Shown here piece by piece: positions 36,233-45,999 of a stretch of 64,000 nt of DNA. Location: the NCBI GenBank assembly GCA_943735955.1, contig OX030964.1, positions 973,575-1,037,574 on the forward strand. Reading direction: 5' to 3'. Made by a program: the position numbers and the translations under genes. How positions within the stretch are numbered: the stretch's first letter is position 1; the number at the start of each line of letters is the position of its first letter. The notes under the pieces are model-generated. The model saw nothing but the letters and a program-made list of their open reading frames with translations, ran no database searches and was not told where the DNA came from. Source of the DNA: Piscicola geometra. Lineage: Eukaryota > Annelida > Clitellata > Hirudinida > Piscicolidae.

Positions 36233-36695
36233 AATAACTAGTCAATTCAAAACTGTTAAACTGAAAATTGTTTTAATATGGTTGTAATAGTTTGTTGATT
36301 ATCTTAAAAATTTATTTTTGGTGATTTATTTGAGCATTTAAAGGAGGTAAAAAATATTTTGAAATTATGGCTAAAGAAAAATAATTACTAACATTTTCGA
36401 ACTTCCTGTATATTTTTTTGTTGCATATTCTCAATAAATTATTCTTCTTTTAAATATAATTGAAATTTTCTCATACATTTCTAATCTACTTATCATCAAT
36501 TTTTAACAAGTTTTGAATCTTCCATTATTGGAACGGTGAGTATGAATGGGAAATGGGGGGTCAAATTTAACTATAAAGTTTTAAATGCTCATTTTATTCG
36601 TTGTGCAAAATATAAAAATGAGAAAAAAAAACATTTACTGTAAATCAAAAATTTATAGAAAATGCTCTCTTGGAGGCATCAGTTGTTGATGAAAG

Positions 36696-37364
36696 ATGGC
36701 ACTAGACATTATGGAACAATTTAGGAGAGAGAAGCCAATAAGGTTTTTGTATCTTCGCAACCGTCTTGGTTATTCAATTGAATACAAGCCCTACCAGAAA
36801 ACAACAGGTCCAGTATATGACAAGGAGTTGAGTCTTGGTGCCAGCGTTGTTGTGATTTTAGTTTCAATACTACCAAATGTTTTTTTGGAGATAGATTTTT
36901 CAGGTCACTGAAGCTAATTGACGAACTTCAAAGAGGAGCTTATGAAAACTGTGGGACAGTAAGGTCCAACAGAATAGGAAAATGTCCAGTTATGCTGAAA
37001 ATAAGCATTGCTAGGTACAAAGCTTTTTAAAAAACTTTTAGGGATTCTTTTGATTATAAACTGGAAAATGCATCCAATAGTAAAAGATTCATTTGGAATA
37101 ATAACTCTCTAGTTTGTATCATAAGAAATGTCAAGGGCATCAATCCAATTGTTTCATGTCAACGATGGGTATCAACAGAGGAAAAAAGCTTTTTTTAGTG
37201 GAAAACCCAAAAGTAACAAACCTGTGAAAAATCGAGTGCCAAGCCCTATATGGTTCGATAAGCTAGAATATTATTTAATTTCAGCAGAAAAGCAAACACT
37301 AGCGCCATCTATAACCATCTGCCCTCCAATCACTTTTTCTCGAATCTTCTTGCCAAACATATAG
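36696..37364 (+). pseudogene. piggyBac-like transposase relic, copy 2
   Basis: Frame 36696-36911 repeats the KPIRFLYLRNRLGYSIEYKP and GASVVVILVSILPNVF stretch of copy 1. Further frames continue to 37364. Frameshifts at about 36890 and 37027. Confidence 0.75.
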
Positions 37365-37500
37365 TTACGTTGTTCCACCTTTTGGAATATGTAAAGGAAC
37401 AGAACAAGCTGGAAGAATCACAAATAAATCATTAATAGCGGCATACATTCTATAACGAATATGAGACGAAATAGTAAAAGTGAAAGACAACAAAAATACA

Positions 37501-38060
37501 TAAACTGACTTTTTAATATTTATGTTTTGCTTCAAACATTAGGAATTTGATATTTTAAAAATATAAATAACAATAAAATAAAATATAAATTTATAAAAGG
37601 TAAAAATAAAATGGTTAAAACCCAGATCAATTTGCAAAATAAATGTCCATTTTACGTATCAAAGTTCTTTTTTCGTGTGCAGTTCACCTATTACGCCAAG
37701 GTTACGAAAACTCAAAATTGATTCACAAACACATTGAAATTCAATGATTGAATCAATCAATCAATCACTCAAATAAATGTCTATAGATATTGAAACATGT
37801 AAAAAGTTATTTGAACTAAAAGAATTTAAAATTAAAGTACTAACCAAAAGCTGAACTGTCAAAAATTCAAGTTTTAGCAGATTTCGAAGAGAGTTGCTGT
37901 ATTTGTAGGTTTCCAACAAATTCTACTAGCGTTAGACTGGTCTGTCTAGAATTGGTCCTTCGGGAGCCACTCCTACAGAAACGACGATTCTTGAGTTTTC
38001 GAAAAAAATTCGATGAATGATCCGAACTTTGAAATTTTTTAGAATGTTAAATGTAACATT
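37501..38060. other. AT-rich spacer with a (ATCA)n LINE-type tail
   Basis: AATCAATCAATCAATCACTC then AAATAAATGTCTATAG at 37745-37795 resembles the tail of the L2-like LINE. Otherwise nothing recognised. Confidence 0.5.
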
Positions 38061-38405
38061 TCAGCTCACCGGCATTTAGCAACCCAGGGAACTCGCTCTG
38101 CCGGCCTATAACACGGTTTCCAGGTGATCTTCTCGATCACTTCGGAAGAAGGCCTGGACAGTCTCACTGCTCAGGTGAACAAGCATTCAAGATGGGCGGA
38201 GGAAGAATGCAACTAAATGCTTGCAGATGCGGAGGTTCAGGCCTCAGTGCCAAATTGAGGAAAGATCGACACTCCAAACACATTCAAAGAAACGGGCATT
38301 CAGACGTCCGCTAGATTACAAAGCAATGAGAGCAGCTTCAGGAAAAAGACTCACGGATGTGTTCACAGTAGACGAAGATCTTCTAAGTAAAGATCCAGTC
38401 GGGTA
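38061..38405 (+). pseudogene. Unrecognised coding-like island
   Basis: GC-richer island after a CATTTCAG, with coding-like translation in more than one frame: VNKHSRWAEEEC in one, and RPLDYKAMRAASGKRLTDVF then TVDEDLLSKDPVG and a stop in another. Shifting frames suggest a degraded gene or retroelement ORF. It lies just past the 3' end of PIH1D1 on the opposite strand. Confidence 0.35.
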
Positions 38406-38503
38406 ATCAGCAAATCGATCATAATCCCCCTTTTAAATTCATGAAAAGTTTCTAACAAACGTTCATTTCCGTGACGGAGGTTTTGTAACAAATAACGTTC
38501 ATT

Positions 38504-38509
38504 TTTATT
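38504..38509 (-). promoter_or_regulatory. Poly(A) signal AATAAA for PIH1D1
   Basis: AATAAA on the minus strand 76 bp past the PIH1D1 stop codon, the only one close enough to serve. Confidence 0.6.
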
Positions 38510-38584
38510 AACGACTTTTGAATCTTCATTGAAATCAAGACGCAACTTGAATGAATGTTTCGAGATGCCGATGGTGAAGTTGCT

Positions 38585-38620
38585 CTACGTGGCTTCAACA
38601 GGCATCGTAACAGTCAGCAC
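38585..38620 (-). CDS. PIH1D1: PIH1D1 last exon
   Basis: Minus strand acceptor CATTGCAG, phase 0, encoding VLTVTMPVEAT and TAG. It corresponds to the short final strand of the C-terminal CS-like domain of PIH1D1 (human ends in a comparable LMVAMP stretch). Only 12 codons, but the acceptor, phase and family alignment agree. The intron before it is almost pure CA/TG. Confidence 0.82.
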   Translation of the reverse strand: MLTVTMPVEAT

Positions 38621-38680
38621 CTGCAATGTAATATGGATGGTAGCTTTGTCGGCAAGGTGAATTTCCCAGTTTGAAATACA

Positions 38681-38847
<167 letters not shown>

Positions 38848-38849
38848 AC

Positions 38850-38993
38850 ACTGCTTCTCCTGTCAAACTGGGCAGCGACTTGCTGTGGAAGCACTGAGTA
38901 GGGCAAGAAGATGTCCAAGCGGTAAACTTCTGAACGCGTGCTCAACACCAACCTGTCTTCCCCTATGTCCAAAGCCACACTTGAAGCGTGCTT
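38850..38993 (-). CDS. PIH1D1: PIH1D1 exon, CS-like domain
   Basis: 48 codons, phase 0-0, acceptor CACACAG, donor GTCAGT: KHASSVALDIGEDRLVL, STRSEVYRLDIFLPYSVLP, then QQVAAQFDRRSS. It matches the PIH1D1 C-terminal domain where a LxLxxGExRLV strand is followed by YxLDxxxP and AxFxRK. PIH1D1 is the adaptor that brings phosphorylated clients such as TELO2 to the R2TP complex (RUVBL1/2, RPAP3). The donor is placed three bases past an alternative GTGTCA because only GTCAGT keeps the last exon in the conserved frame. Confidence 0.88.
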
Positions 38994-38997
38994 CTGT

Positions 38998-39060
38998 GTG
39001 TGTGGGTGTATGTTTGTGTGTGTGTGTGTTTGTTTGTGTGTGTGTGTTTTTTGTGTGTGT
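38998..39060. repeat. TG-rich intron
   Basis: The short 77-bp intron between PIH1D1 exons 39071-39156 and 38850-38993 is mostly TG/TTTG. Confidence 0.9.
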
Positions 39061-39070
39061 CTTAACACAC

Positions 39071-39156
39071 CACTTTGGGAAGGTGAATGGTGGCTGTGAG
39101 GAAGGAGGGGTGGCCTGATGGGGGCTTTTGCACGATAGTGAAGGAGGGTGGCACTC
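39071..39156 (-). CDS. PIH1D1: PIH1D1 exon, linker and first CS strand
   Basis: Two bases complete a split codon, then GVPPSFTIVQKP-like sequence (VPPSFTIVQKPPSGHPSFL) and TATIHLPKV, donor GTGTGT in phase 0. FLTATIHLPKV aligns with the LxAEVxLPK strand that starts the C-terminal domain of PIH1D1. The acceptor is ambiguous: only the AG at 39157-39158 keeps phase with the preceding exon, although a CAG two bases earlier looks stronger. Confidence 0.72.
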
Positions 39157-39339
39157 CTCTGATGGGTGGAAGAGGAGGTTGGGTGGAGTAGTGGATGGGG
39201 TGAGAGAGGAGGTTGAGTGGGGATGGTATGGTGTGGAAGAGGAAGTTTGTTTTAGGTGTGGATGGTGTGAAAAAGAGGGTGTGGAAGAGGGTATGAGAAG
39301 GAATGAATAATGTGAGAAAGGAAATTTAAGAGTGGGAAG

Positions 39340-39930
39340 GGGTGTTATGGAAGAGTGGATTGAGAGGAAGAGTGGATCGAGAGGAAGAGTTGATTGAGAG
39401 GAAGAGTGGATTGAGAGGAAGAGTGGATCGAGAGGAAGAGTGGATTGAGAGGAAGAGTGGATTGAGAGGAAGAGTGGATTGAGAGGAAGAGTGGATTGAG
39501 AGGAAGAGTGGATTGAGAGGAAGAGTGGATTGAGAGGAAGAGTGGATCGAGAGAAAGAGTGGATTGAGAGGAAGAGTGGATTGAGAGGAAGAGTGGATCG
39601 AGAGAAAGAGTGGATTGAGAGGAAGAGTGGATTGAGAGGAAGAGTGGATTGAGAGGAAGAGTGGATCGAGAGAAAGAGTGGATTGAGAGGAAGAGTGGAT
39701 TGAGAGGAAGAGTGGATCGAGAGAAAGAGTGGATTGAGAGGAAGAGTGGATTGAGAGGAAGAGTGGATCGAGAGAAAGAGTGGATTGAGAGGAAGAGTGG
39801 ATTGAGAGGAAGAGTGGATTGAGAGGAAGAGTGGATCGAGAGAAAGAGTGGATTGAGAGAAAGAGTGGATTGAGAGGAAGAGTGGATTGAGAGGAAGAGT
39901 GGATCGAGAGAAAGAGTGGATTGAGAGTGG
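39340..39930. repeat. 17-bp minisatellite with higher-order pattern
   Basis: About 34 units of ATTGAGAGGAAGAGTGG, alternating with ATCGAGAGAAAGAGTGG every third or fourth unit from 39540 on, so a 51-68-bp higher-order repeat is forming. It lies in a PIH1D1 intron. Confidence 0.95.
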
Positions 39931-39985
39931 AAACATATGCACGATTACTTCTTCACAATGCTGTCATCTTCACCGTTGTCCTTAC

Positions 39986-40108
39986 TATAATAATCGTTAT
40001 TATTATTATTATTATTATCCATTTCCATGATCCAGGGCTTTTTGGTGGAGCGAACATTGTGTGGGCAGAGTGTTCCGAGGCACTTTTTGGTCTTCAGCAC
40101 GACGATGT
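39986..40108 (-). CDS. PIH1D1: PIH1D1 exon, end of PIH domain, with Asn run
   Basis: Acceptor CACACAG, donor GTAAGG; phase 1 in and out. It encodes IVVLKTKKCLGTLCPHNVRS then TKKPWIMEMD, seven Asn and DYY. The first part aligns with the PIH-domain stretch (human MMKNRPFMGS..QQNIRS) that forms its C-terminal edge and contains basic residues. Seven consecutive Asn codons (AAT six times, then AAC) just before the donor form a coding microsatellite in what is a disordered linker in the family. Confidence 0.87.
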
Positions 40109-40874
40109 CTGTGTGCGTATTAATAAAATTTTATAAAGGATAATCAATAATAATAATATAGGCTCATTCCATTATATTTAAGCCAAAACAAATTAACATT
40201 TACACCCAACCATCTCAGAAATCAATGAAACTTTTACGTTATAATATATGCTATCTACCCACACAAAAAAAGGTCGCCGAGTTATTGACCTTCAAAGTTC
40301 GCCGAGGTCAACACCCCTTCTCTATTCAATTTGAAATATCTCAGCATATCTAAGCATAATATAAAAGTTTCATTAAGGGGTCTATTGGTCAAAATAATAT
40401 GAAATGACCCTATGCCATTTCATAATAATAGAATATACATTTTCATAACAACAATAAAATTAATTAAATTTTTAACGCAGTTAACCAAATTCATTGAAAT
40501 TAAACTTTTTTCAACCTATTTTATTGTTTTGCGCTACTGAAAATAGTTGAATACATATCCCTGGTTTTTAAAGTTTGATATATGTTAGAGACATGGGCAG
40601 CGATCCTGGGGGGTCCTGGGGTCCGGACCACTCCACTTTTGGTTGTAATGTGGACCCTTCCCCCCCAAACTGAATAAAATTATGAAAACAAAACTCCAAA
40701 CGACGATTTATTCCAAGGATTGCCTGATCGAAATAGAAAATATGTTATAAAATCTTGCCCCACATGCGCACCTTGCTATACATTGAAAATTATAATCGCC
40801 GTTAATCGTTCGATTAAATTTTTAATCGTACGTTAATTTTATTTTAACGTAATGTTTTCAGCCTATTTGACATT

Positions 40875-41057
40875 TAATAATGTCAGTTTTGTATAGCGCC
40901 AGGGCACGCAACTGAAGCGCCACTCACACGACATAAGTCGTGAAACACCGCATCATATACACTAGGTATATGATAGCTCACGGTTGGCTGTACAGAGATT
41001 CGAACTGGCGACCTTTAAGTTGCAGGTCTAATGACTTACCATCTAAGCCAACCCGCT
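40875..41057 (-). mobile_element. tRNA-derived SINE, copy 3
   Basis: Almost identical to 3389-3575 over the full length, with an intact A box (TGGCTTAGATGG) and B box (AGTTCGAATC) on the minus strand. Nested in the hAT-D element. Confidence 0.88.
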
Positions 41058-41293
41058 CGCCAAATATACATTAGTATAAAACAGTATTCAAATTTTCTTT
41101 TTTTACAAATGTAATAAAACTTTTATCAAAAAATTTTTTACAATTAATTCACATTTTAAAGAAATAAAAATGAATCCATAAATGAGAACAAATGCAATTG
41201 TCACACATCATTTTTGAGCCAGTTACTCAAGCAAAAAAGTAATCCACATATAAAAGAATAAAACCGAACCAATAAATGATAAAAAATGGATTT

Positions 41294-41494
41294 TTAACAC
41301 ATCATTTTTGAGCAAACAACTTTTTCAATATTAGTTGGATCTAAAGAGACACTTTTCTTACTAACTATCTGTCCTGACAAGCTGAATAGGCGTTCACATG
41401 GAACTGTACTTGCAGGAATGACAAGTAATTTCTTGACAGTTTTGCAAGAGTCGGATATGTCCCTTCGTGTTGTTGCCACCAAACAAGAGAACAA
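41294..41494 (-). pseudogene. hAT-D transposase dimerisation domain
   Basis: Encodes KKLLVIPASTVPCERLFSLS, then GQIVSKKSVSLDPTNIEKVV, closely following the hAT pattern IPASSVPxERLFSxAGxIxxxxRxxLxPxNxxxLxxL. Upstream transposase is missing. Confidence 0.82.
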
Positions 41495-42239
41495 CTTTCA
41501 AAGCTTGCCTCAGAGTTTTTCTATAACCTTCAATGATTGAGTTAGTAATCATTGAGGTATCTTCATCTTCAGAATCTGAAGTAACATATGTTCGTTTGGT
41601 GAAGGCTTTATAGCTTTTTAGGTTTTCTTTTCTTCCTATATTTTCTTTAACTTTTTCATTTTTTTGAAAACATTTTACATTTTCAGATCGGGGGTCTAAT
41701 GATGTGGCAATTCTTGAGAATTGGATTTTCTAATTATTCCTTCTCTGCTCCAATTTGGGAAGAAATTTTGTGTGTGAAACGAATGACATAAGCTGGATCA
41801 TCTTTTGGAGTGCATTATTCTTGTGTAAAGTGACAAATTGCAAGTAACACTATTGAAAATTTCAAGTATTTTTCATCCCCTAAAATTTTTTGCAAATCTT
41901 CAAAAAATTAAAAGTTTTTTGATGAAATGCATTTTTTCATATTCGTTTGTTGACAGTAAATTATTAGTGTTTGTGTTCACTTGCTGGCAATGTAACCAAA
42001 ACAGCAAAAAAACAGTTCAGTTTGGATAAGTTTGAATGCATTAAAATGTTTATATGCGTTAATTTTTTTCAAATGCGGTAAAATATTTAACGGCGCTAAA
42101 AAATTTAACGGTCTTTAACGCGTTAGTCGAAAGTTAACGTAGATTAAAGCACAGCTCTAATTTATATGTTTGCTGAAATAGTAAACGTCGTAACGATGTT
42201 GCCTCCAAAAGGAGAAAACATCGTATTGAAGCGACGAAC

Positions 42240-42312
42240 TTCGACTGAGGGACAGTCTGTACTTCTCGTCGAGGCCTTCCAGCGCTATGGCGATCAAGAA
42301 GTGTTTGAGAAC
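42240..42312 (-). CDS. PIH1D1: PIH1D1 exon, PIH domain core
   Basis: Acceptor TTGGCAG, phase 0 in, phase 1 out: VLKHFLIAIALEGLDEKYRL then SLSR. IALEGLDEKY is the most conserved helix of the PIH domain (ITIALEGLEEKY-type). The donor GTTCGT is weak; it was chosen because it joins the next exon in frame and in register with the family (YRLSLSRN IVVLK). Reading on instead gives about 20 unrelated residues before a stop. Confidence 0.8.
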
Positions 42313-42330
42313 CTGCCAAGCAATGTAAGT

Positions 42331-42598
<268 letters not shown>

Positions 42599-42669
42599 TT
42601 CTCTCTTTTCCATCTCTTTGTAGAAATCTGAATTGACAACGACATCATACACTGTGCAAGCTTTGCCAG
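42599..42669 (-). CDS. PIH1D1: PIH1D1 exon, PIH domain
   Basis: Acceptor CTCTTTAG, donor GTGTGT. Two bases complete a Ser codon, then GKACTVYDVVVNSDFYKEME and KRE, ending in phase 0. CTVYDVVVNSDFY is the PIH1D1 signature strand (human CTAYDVAVNSDFY). The neighbouring intron on its 3' side is microsatellite. Confidence 0.92.
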
Positions 42670-42852
42670 CTAAAGAGGTGAAAGTTATTGACTACATTCT
42701 GGTTGGAAACTTAAATACAAAAACAAAAAGTCACGAAAAAAAACACTCCCATCTCCTCGCAACCACAACACTGCACACAACAACACTGCACACAACAACA
42801 CTGCACACAACAACACTGCACACAACAACACTGCACACACAGCACTACAGAC

Positions 42853-42970
42853 AGTTGTCCATTTCGACATGGGGCTCTCCAAGACTCAAAGGCACTCGGT
42901 AGGTGGAAGGGTCTTCGGAGGCCAGCAACTGAAGCAGCTCCTCATCCGTGATTGCCTTGGCGCTTGGGAG
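42853..42970 (-). CDS. PIH1D1: PIH1D1 exon, PIH domain
   Basis: Acceptor CACACAG, donor GTCTGT; phase 0 in, phase 1 out. It encodes LPSAKAITDEELLQLLASED, then PSTYRVPLSLGEPHVEMDN. TDEELLQLL and the RVPLSLGEPHxExD stretch match PIH1D1 (human TEEELLQML and RIPMSLGEPHAELD). The acceptor is embedded in the GTTGTGTGG minisatellite that fills the upstream intron. Confidence 0.93.
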
Positions 42971-43905
42971 CTGTGTGTGGTGTTGTTGGTTATGTTGTGT
43001 GCTGTCGTTGATTACTCTTGTGTGATTTTGTTGGTTACTTTGTGTGGTGTTGAAGTTTTTGTTGTGTGGTGTTGAAGTTTTTGTTGTGTGGTGTCGTTGG
43101 TTATGTTTTTTGGTGTCGTTGGTTAGTGTTGTGTGGTGTAATTGGTTACTGTTGTGTGGTGTCGTTGGTTAGTGTTGTGTGGTGTTGTTGGTTATGTTGT
43201 GTAGTGTCGTTGATTACTCTTGTGTGGTTTTGTTGGTTACTTTGTGTGGTGTTGAAGTTTTTGTTGTGTGGTGTTGAAGTTTTTGTTGTGTGGTGTCGTT
43301 GGTTATGTTGTGTGGTGTCGTTGGTTAATGTTGTGTGGTGTTGTTGGTTATGTTGTGTGGTGTCATTGATTACTGTTGTGTGGTGTTGTTGGTTACTGTT
43401 GGGTGGTCTCATTAGTTAGTGTTGTGTGGTGTCGTTGATTACTCTTGTGTGGTTTTGTTGGTTACTTTGTGTGGTGTTGAAGTTATTATTGTGTGGTGTT
43501 GAAGTTTTTGTTGTGTGGTGTCGATGGTTATGTTTTTTGGTGTCGTTGGTTAGTGTTGTGTGGTGTAATAGGTTACTGTTGTGTGGTGTCGTTGGTTAGT
43601 GTTGTGTAGTGTAGTTGGTTACTGTTGTGTGGTGTCATTGATTACTGTTGTGTGGTGTTGTTAGTTAGTGTTGTGTGGTGTCGTTGGTTACTGTTATGTG
43701 GTGTCATTGATTACTATTGTGTGGTGTTGTTAATTAGTGTTGTGTGGTGTTGTTAGTTAGTGTTGTGTGGTGTTATTGGTTAGTGTTGTGTGTTGTCGTT
43801 GGTAAGTGTTATGTGGTGTCGTTGGTTACTGTTGTGTGGTGTCGTTGGTTACTGTTGTCTGGTGTCGTTGGTTACTGTTGTTTAAATATTTTTTTGTGGT
43901 GTTTT
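42971..43905. repeat. Minisatellite GTTGTGTGGTGTCGTTGGTT
   Basis: Roughly 24-bp units with variable GTTACT/GTTAGT/GTTATG ends, and a 190-bp block duplicated (42985-43170 and 43190-43360). It abuts the acceptor of the PIH1D1 exon at 42970. Confidence 0.93.
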
Positions 43906-43949
43906 TGAATTAGTGTGGTAAGGATGCTACCAGGTACCATTGGTACCTT

Positions 43950-45424
43950 AACCCTTAAACACCAACTGCTCACTGTGTTTTTAAATGTCAAGTTATTTTA
44001 TTGTAATTTCATGACTTTTTCTACTTTTTTATTGTCAATCTAACACATTTTTCAGATATGAAATATCATTTATAGTTTTGGTTTTACAGCATTCTAAAAT
44101 ATTTAGTAATGTTCGTGAAACGACCCATAAAATGAATAACACGAATTGAATAGCTTAAGTTGAATATTTTATGGATTTTAGTTTCACAAAATTTGCAGTT
44201 TATAGTTAGCAAAAGTAATACTTAATGGACATTTTCGACAACGTTAGACAGTTTTGTTTTGAATGCATTTTATGCATCACAAACGACTACATGTCTTGGC
44301 TGATGAGTTAGAAAGTACTGGGTGATTAAGAATAATTTTTATATTGCCTTTATCATCATATAGCTGTGCTCTTAAAATTTTTGAAATCTGCTTTTTCTTC
44401 ACTTTTTCACCCGTTTCTACACGACAGAAGATGAAGAAATTGAATGTTGAAAAGTCTATAATATGTTAAACAAAAATATTTTTGCCAAAGCAATGTTGGT
44501 TTTCTAGTAGTTTATGGCATAAAGTTTATGCTATTCAAATTTGATCTAAATGATCGATTCCACCTTGAGCCATGTTGCATATCTTGATGATTCTCTTCGT
44601 CAACTTCTTCCGCAGTGTATTCACTTGATAGTAACACTATTTTTGAGCTAAAAAAAATAAAGCATTTACTGTGAAACCAAATAAAAATTAAACAGTTTTC
44701 CCTTTTTCTTTTATACTTTTTTGGGTAATACTCGAAGATTCATCCAACACAGCTAATTTGCATTTCACGGAGCAATTCTAGTAAAGTAAACAAAATAGTT
44801 GTAACAACTGTTAGTCAAGCATTCAGATGTTCTATCAGGTTGATTACAGCAGCCCTTCCAAATTTTAAAATTCGTTAATCTCCGTGATCACAATCAAAAA
44901 ATGAGATCATTTTCAAAGAATTCACCGTTGTGACACCAAAATGGCACAACATTTCAAGTCACATTTTCCCGATTCAGATGGCATGTACTGTTCTAAACTG
45001 AAAACGACTTCAAAATGGCACAAACATTTTATCCTCCTTTAGATACTCATGTCGAATTTGATAGTTTTTATTTCCAAATGTCATGAGCAGGCCCATTGGA
45101 GCAAACTTTGTTTTTTGGCTTCAAAATATTCTGGTATTAATTTTATCAAATCATAGACATTTAGATCTTAATTCCTATATATTTTGTGATATAAATTGGC
45201 TAATACACAAACAACAGTCTGTTAATGTATGTAATGGTTCATCTCTGCACTTTATAACCCCCTATTAGGATAGTAACATCTTTTTTAAAAAGAAAATTTT
45301 GATAATTTTTTATTTAAATATAGAAAAATGTTATAAAAAAATCACTTAAACTCTGAAAAAAATATTTTTAGTGAATACATTGTTAAATATGCTATGGGTC
45401 GATTTTTTTCGATTGGTGTTTAAG
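43950..45424. mobile_element. piggyBac-type element (candidate)
   Basis: Left end TTAACCCTTAAACACCAACT; the right side carries the reverse, GATTGGTGTTTAAGAGA. TTAA precedes the left CCC, as expected for piggyBac, but the right outer bases are degraded. No transposase is recognised; the reverse strand near 44550-44650 encodes SSEYTAEEVDEENHQDMQHG, which looks coding-like. Confidence 0.45.
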
Positions 45425-45506
45425 AGATAAATATTTCATAGCTGCCAATTGAGCTTTTTATAAATTGCCCTGTTAAAATTAATACTCTCAATAACAAAGG
45501 CTTCAC

Positions 45507-45574
45507 CAGAGGTGTCTTGCAGACGTTGATGAACACTTTCTCAGCCACTTCATTCTTCGTTTTAACACAAAATC
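45507..45574 (-). CDS. PIH1D1: PIH1D1 exon, start of PIH domain
   Basis: Acceptor TTCAAACAG, donor GTGAAG. Two bases complete a Gly codon, then FCVKTKNEVAEKVFINVCKT and PL, phase 0 out. FCVKT...KVFINVC is the conserved opening of the PIH domain (human FCIKT, KVFINIC). Joined to the next exon, the distance from CKTP to TDEEL equals that in human PIH1D1. Confidence 0.92.
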
Positions 45575-45999
45575 CTGTTTGAAATTGAGCATTTGAATAA
45601 TTTATACTTTTACAAGATTCACTTCACATGACCTTCAAGTGAAGTAAAACTTTAAAACTTAAAGTTTAATTCTTAAAGTTTAAAAAATCAAACTAATAGA
45701 TGCAGAAGAAATCTTAAATAGAATACATTAAAACGACGATTACAATGGCCGACAAATGGAAACTAATTTACGTAAAATATATAGGAATAGATGAGTTTTT
45801 TTATCAATTTTGTGTGCTGTATCTGAAAATATAATCCGTTTTTACACATCTTATTCGATTTAATCGTTATACGTCATCAAAAGTAAATTATAATGAATAG
45901 ATGATTTTTCCCCTATTACAATAAACTGTTTGAATACAATAAGTCGAACTTTTTTTAGATATGAAATATTCTTTAAATTTAAATCTTTTTTTTAATTAT

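Larger units (their letters stand above)
34786..37500 (+). mobile_element. piggyBac-like element, copy 2, hosting another transposon
   Basis: Same family as 5529-7190: left end CCCCTATTTGCTCAGTGTTC and transposase relic at 36696-37360. Its 5' part is interrupted at 34855-36232 by an element with its own inverted repeats. Confidence 0.65.
40599..42155 (-). mobile_element. hAT-D element in a PIH1D1 intron
   Basis: The right side ends GCACAGCTCTAA, preceded by TTAACG/CGTTAA-rich subterminal sequence (42060-42150). The left side has matching GTTAATCG words at 40795-40855. Transposase tail at 41294-41494. The left boundary is uncertain: GATCCTGGGGGGTCC at 40612 may belong to a second hAT end. Confidence 0.6.

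Noticed and set aside
37128..37364. Separate gene downstream of the piggyBac copy
   Set aside because: Shifted-frame continuation of the same transposase region as in copy 1 at 6737-6860.
38863..39942. 359-codon frame rich in PLNPLFLSIHSSSQST
   Set aside because: Translation of the 17-bp satellite; the real PIH1D1 exons nearby use other frames.
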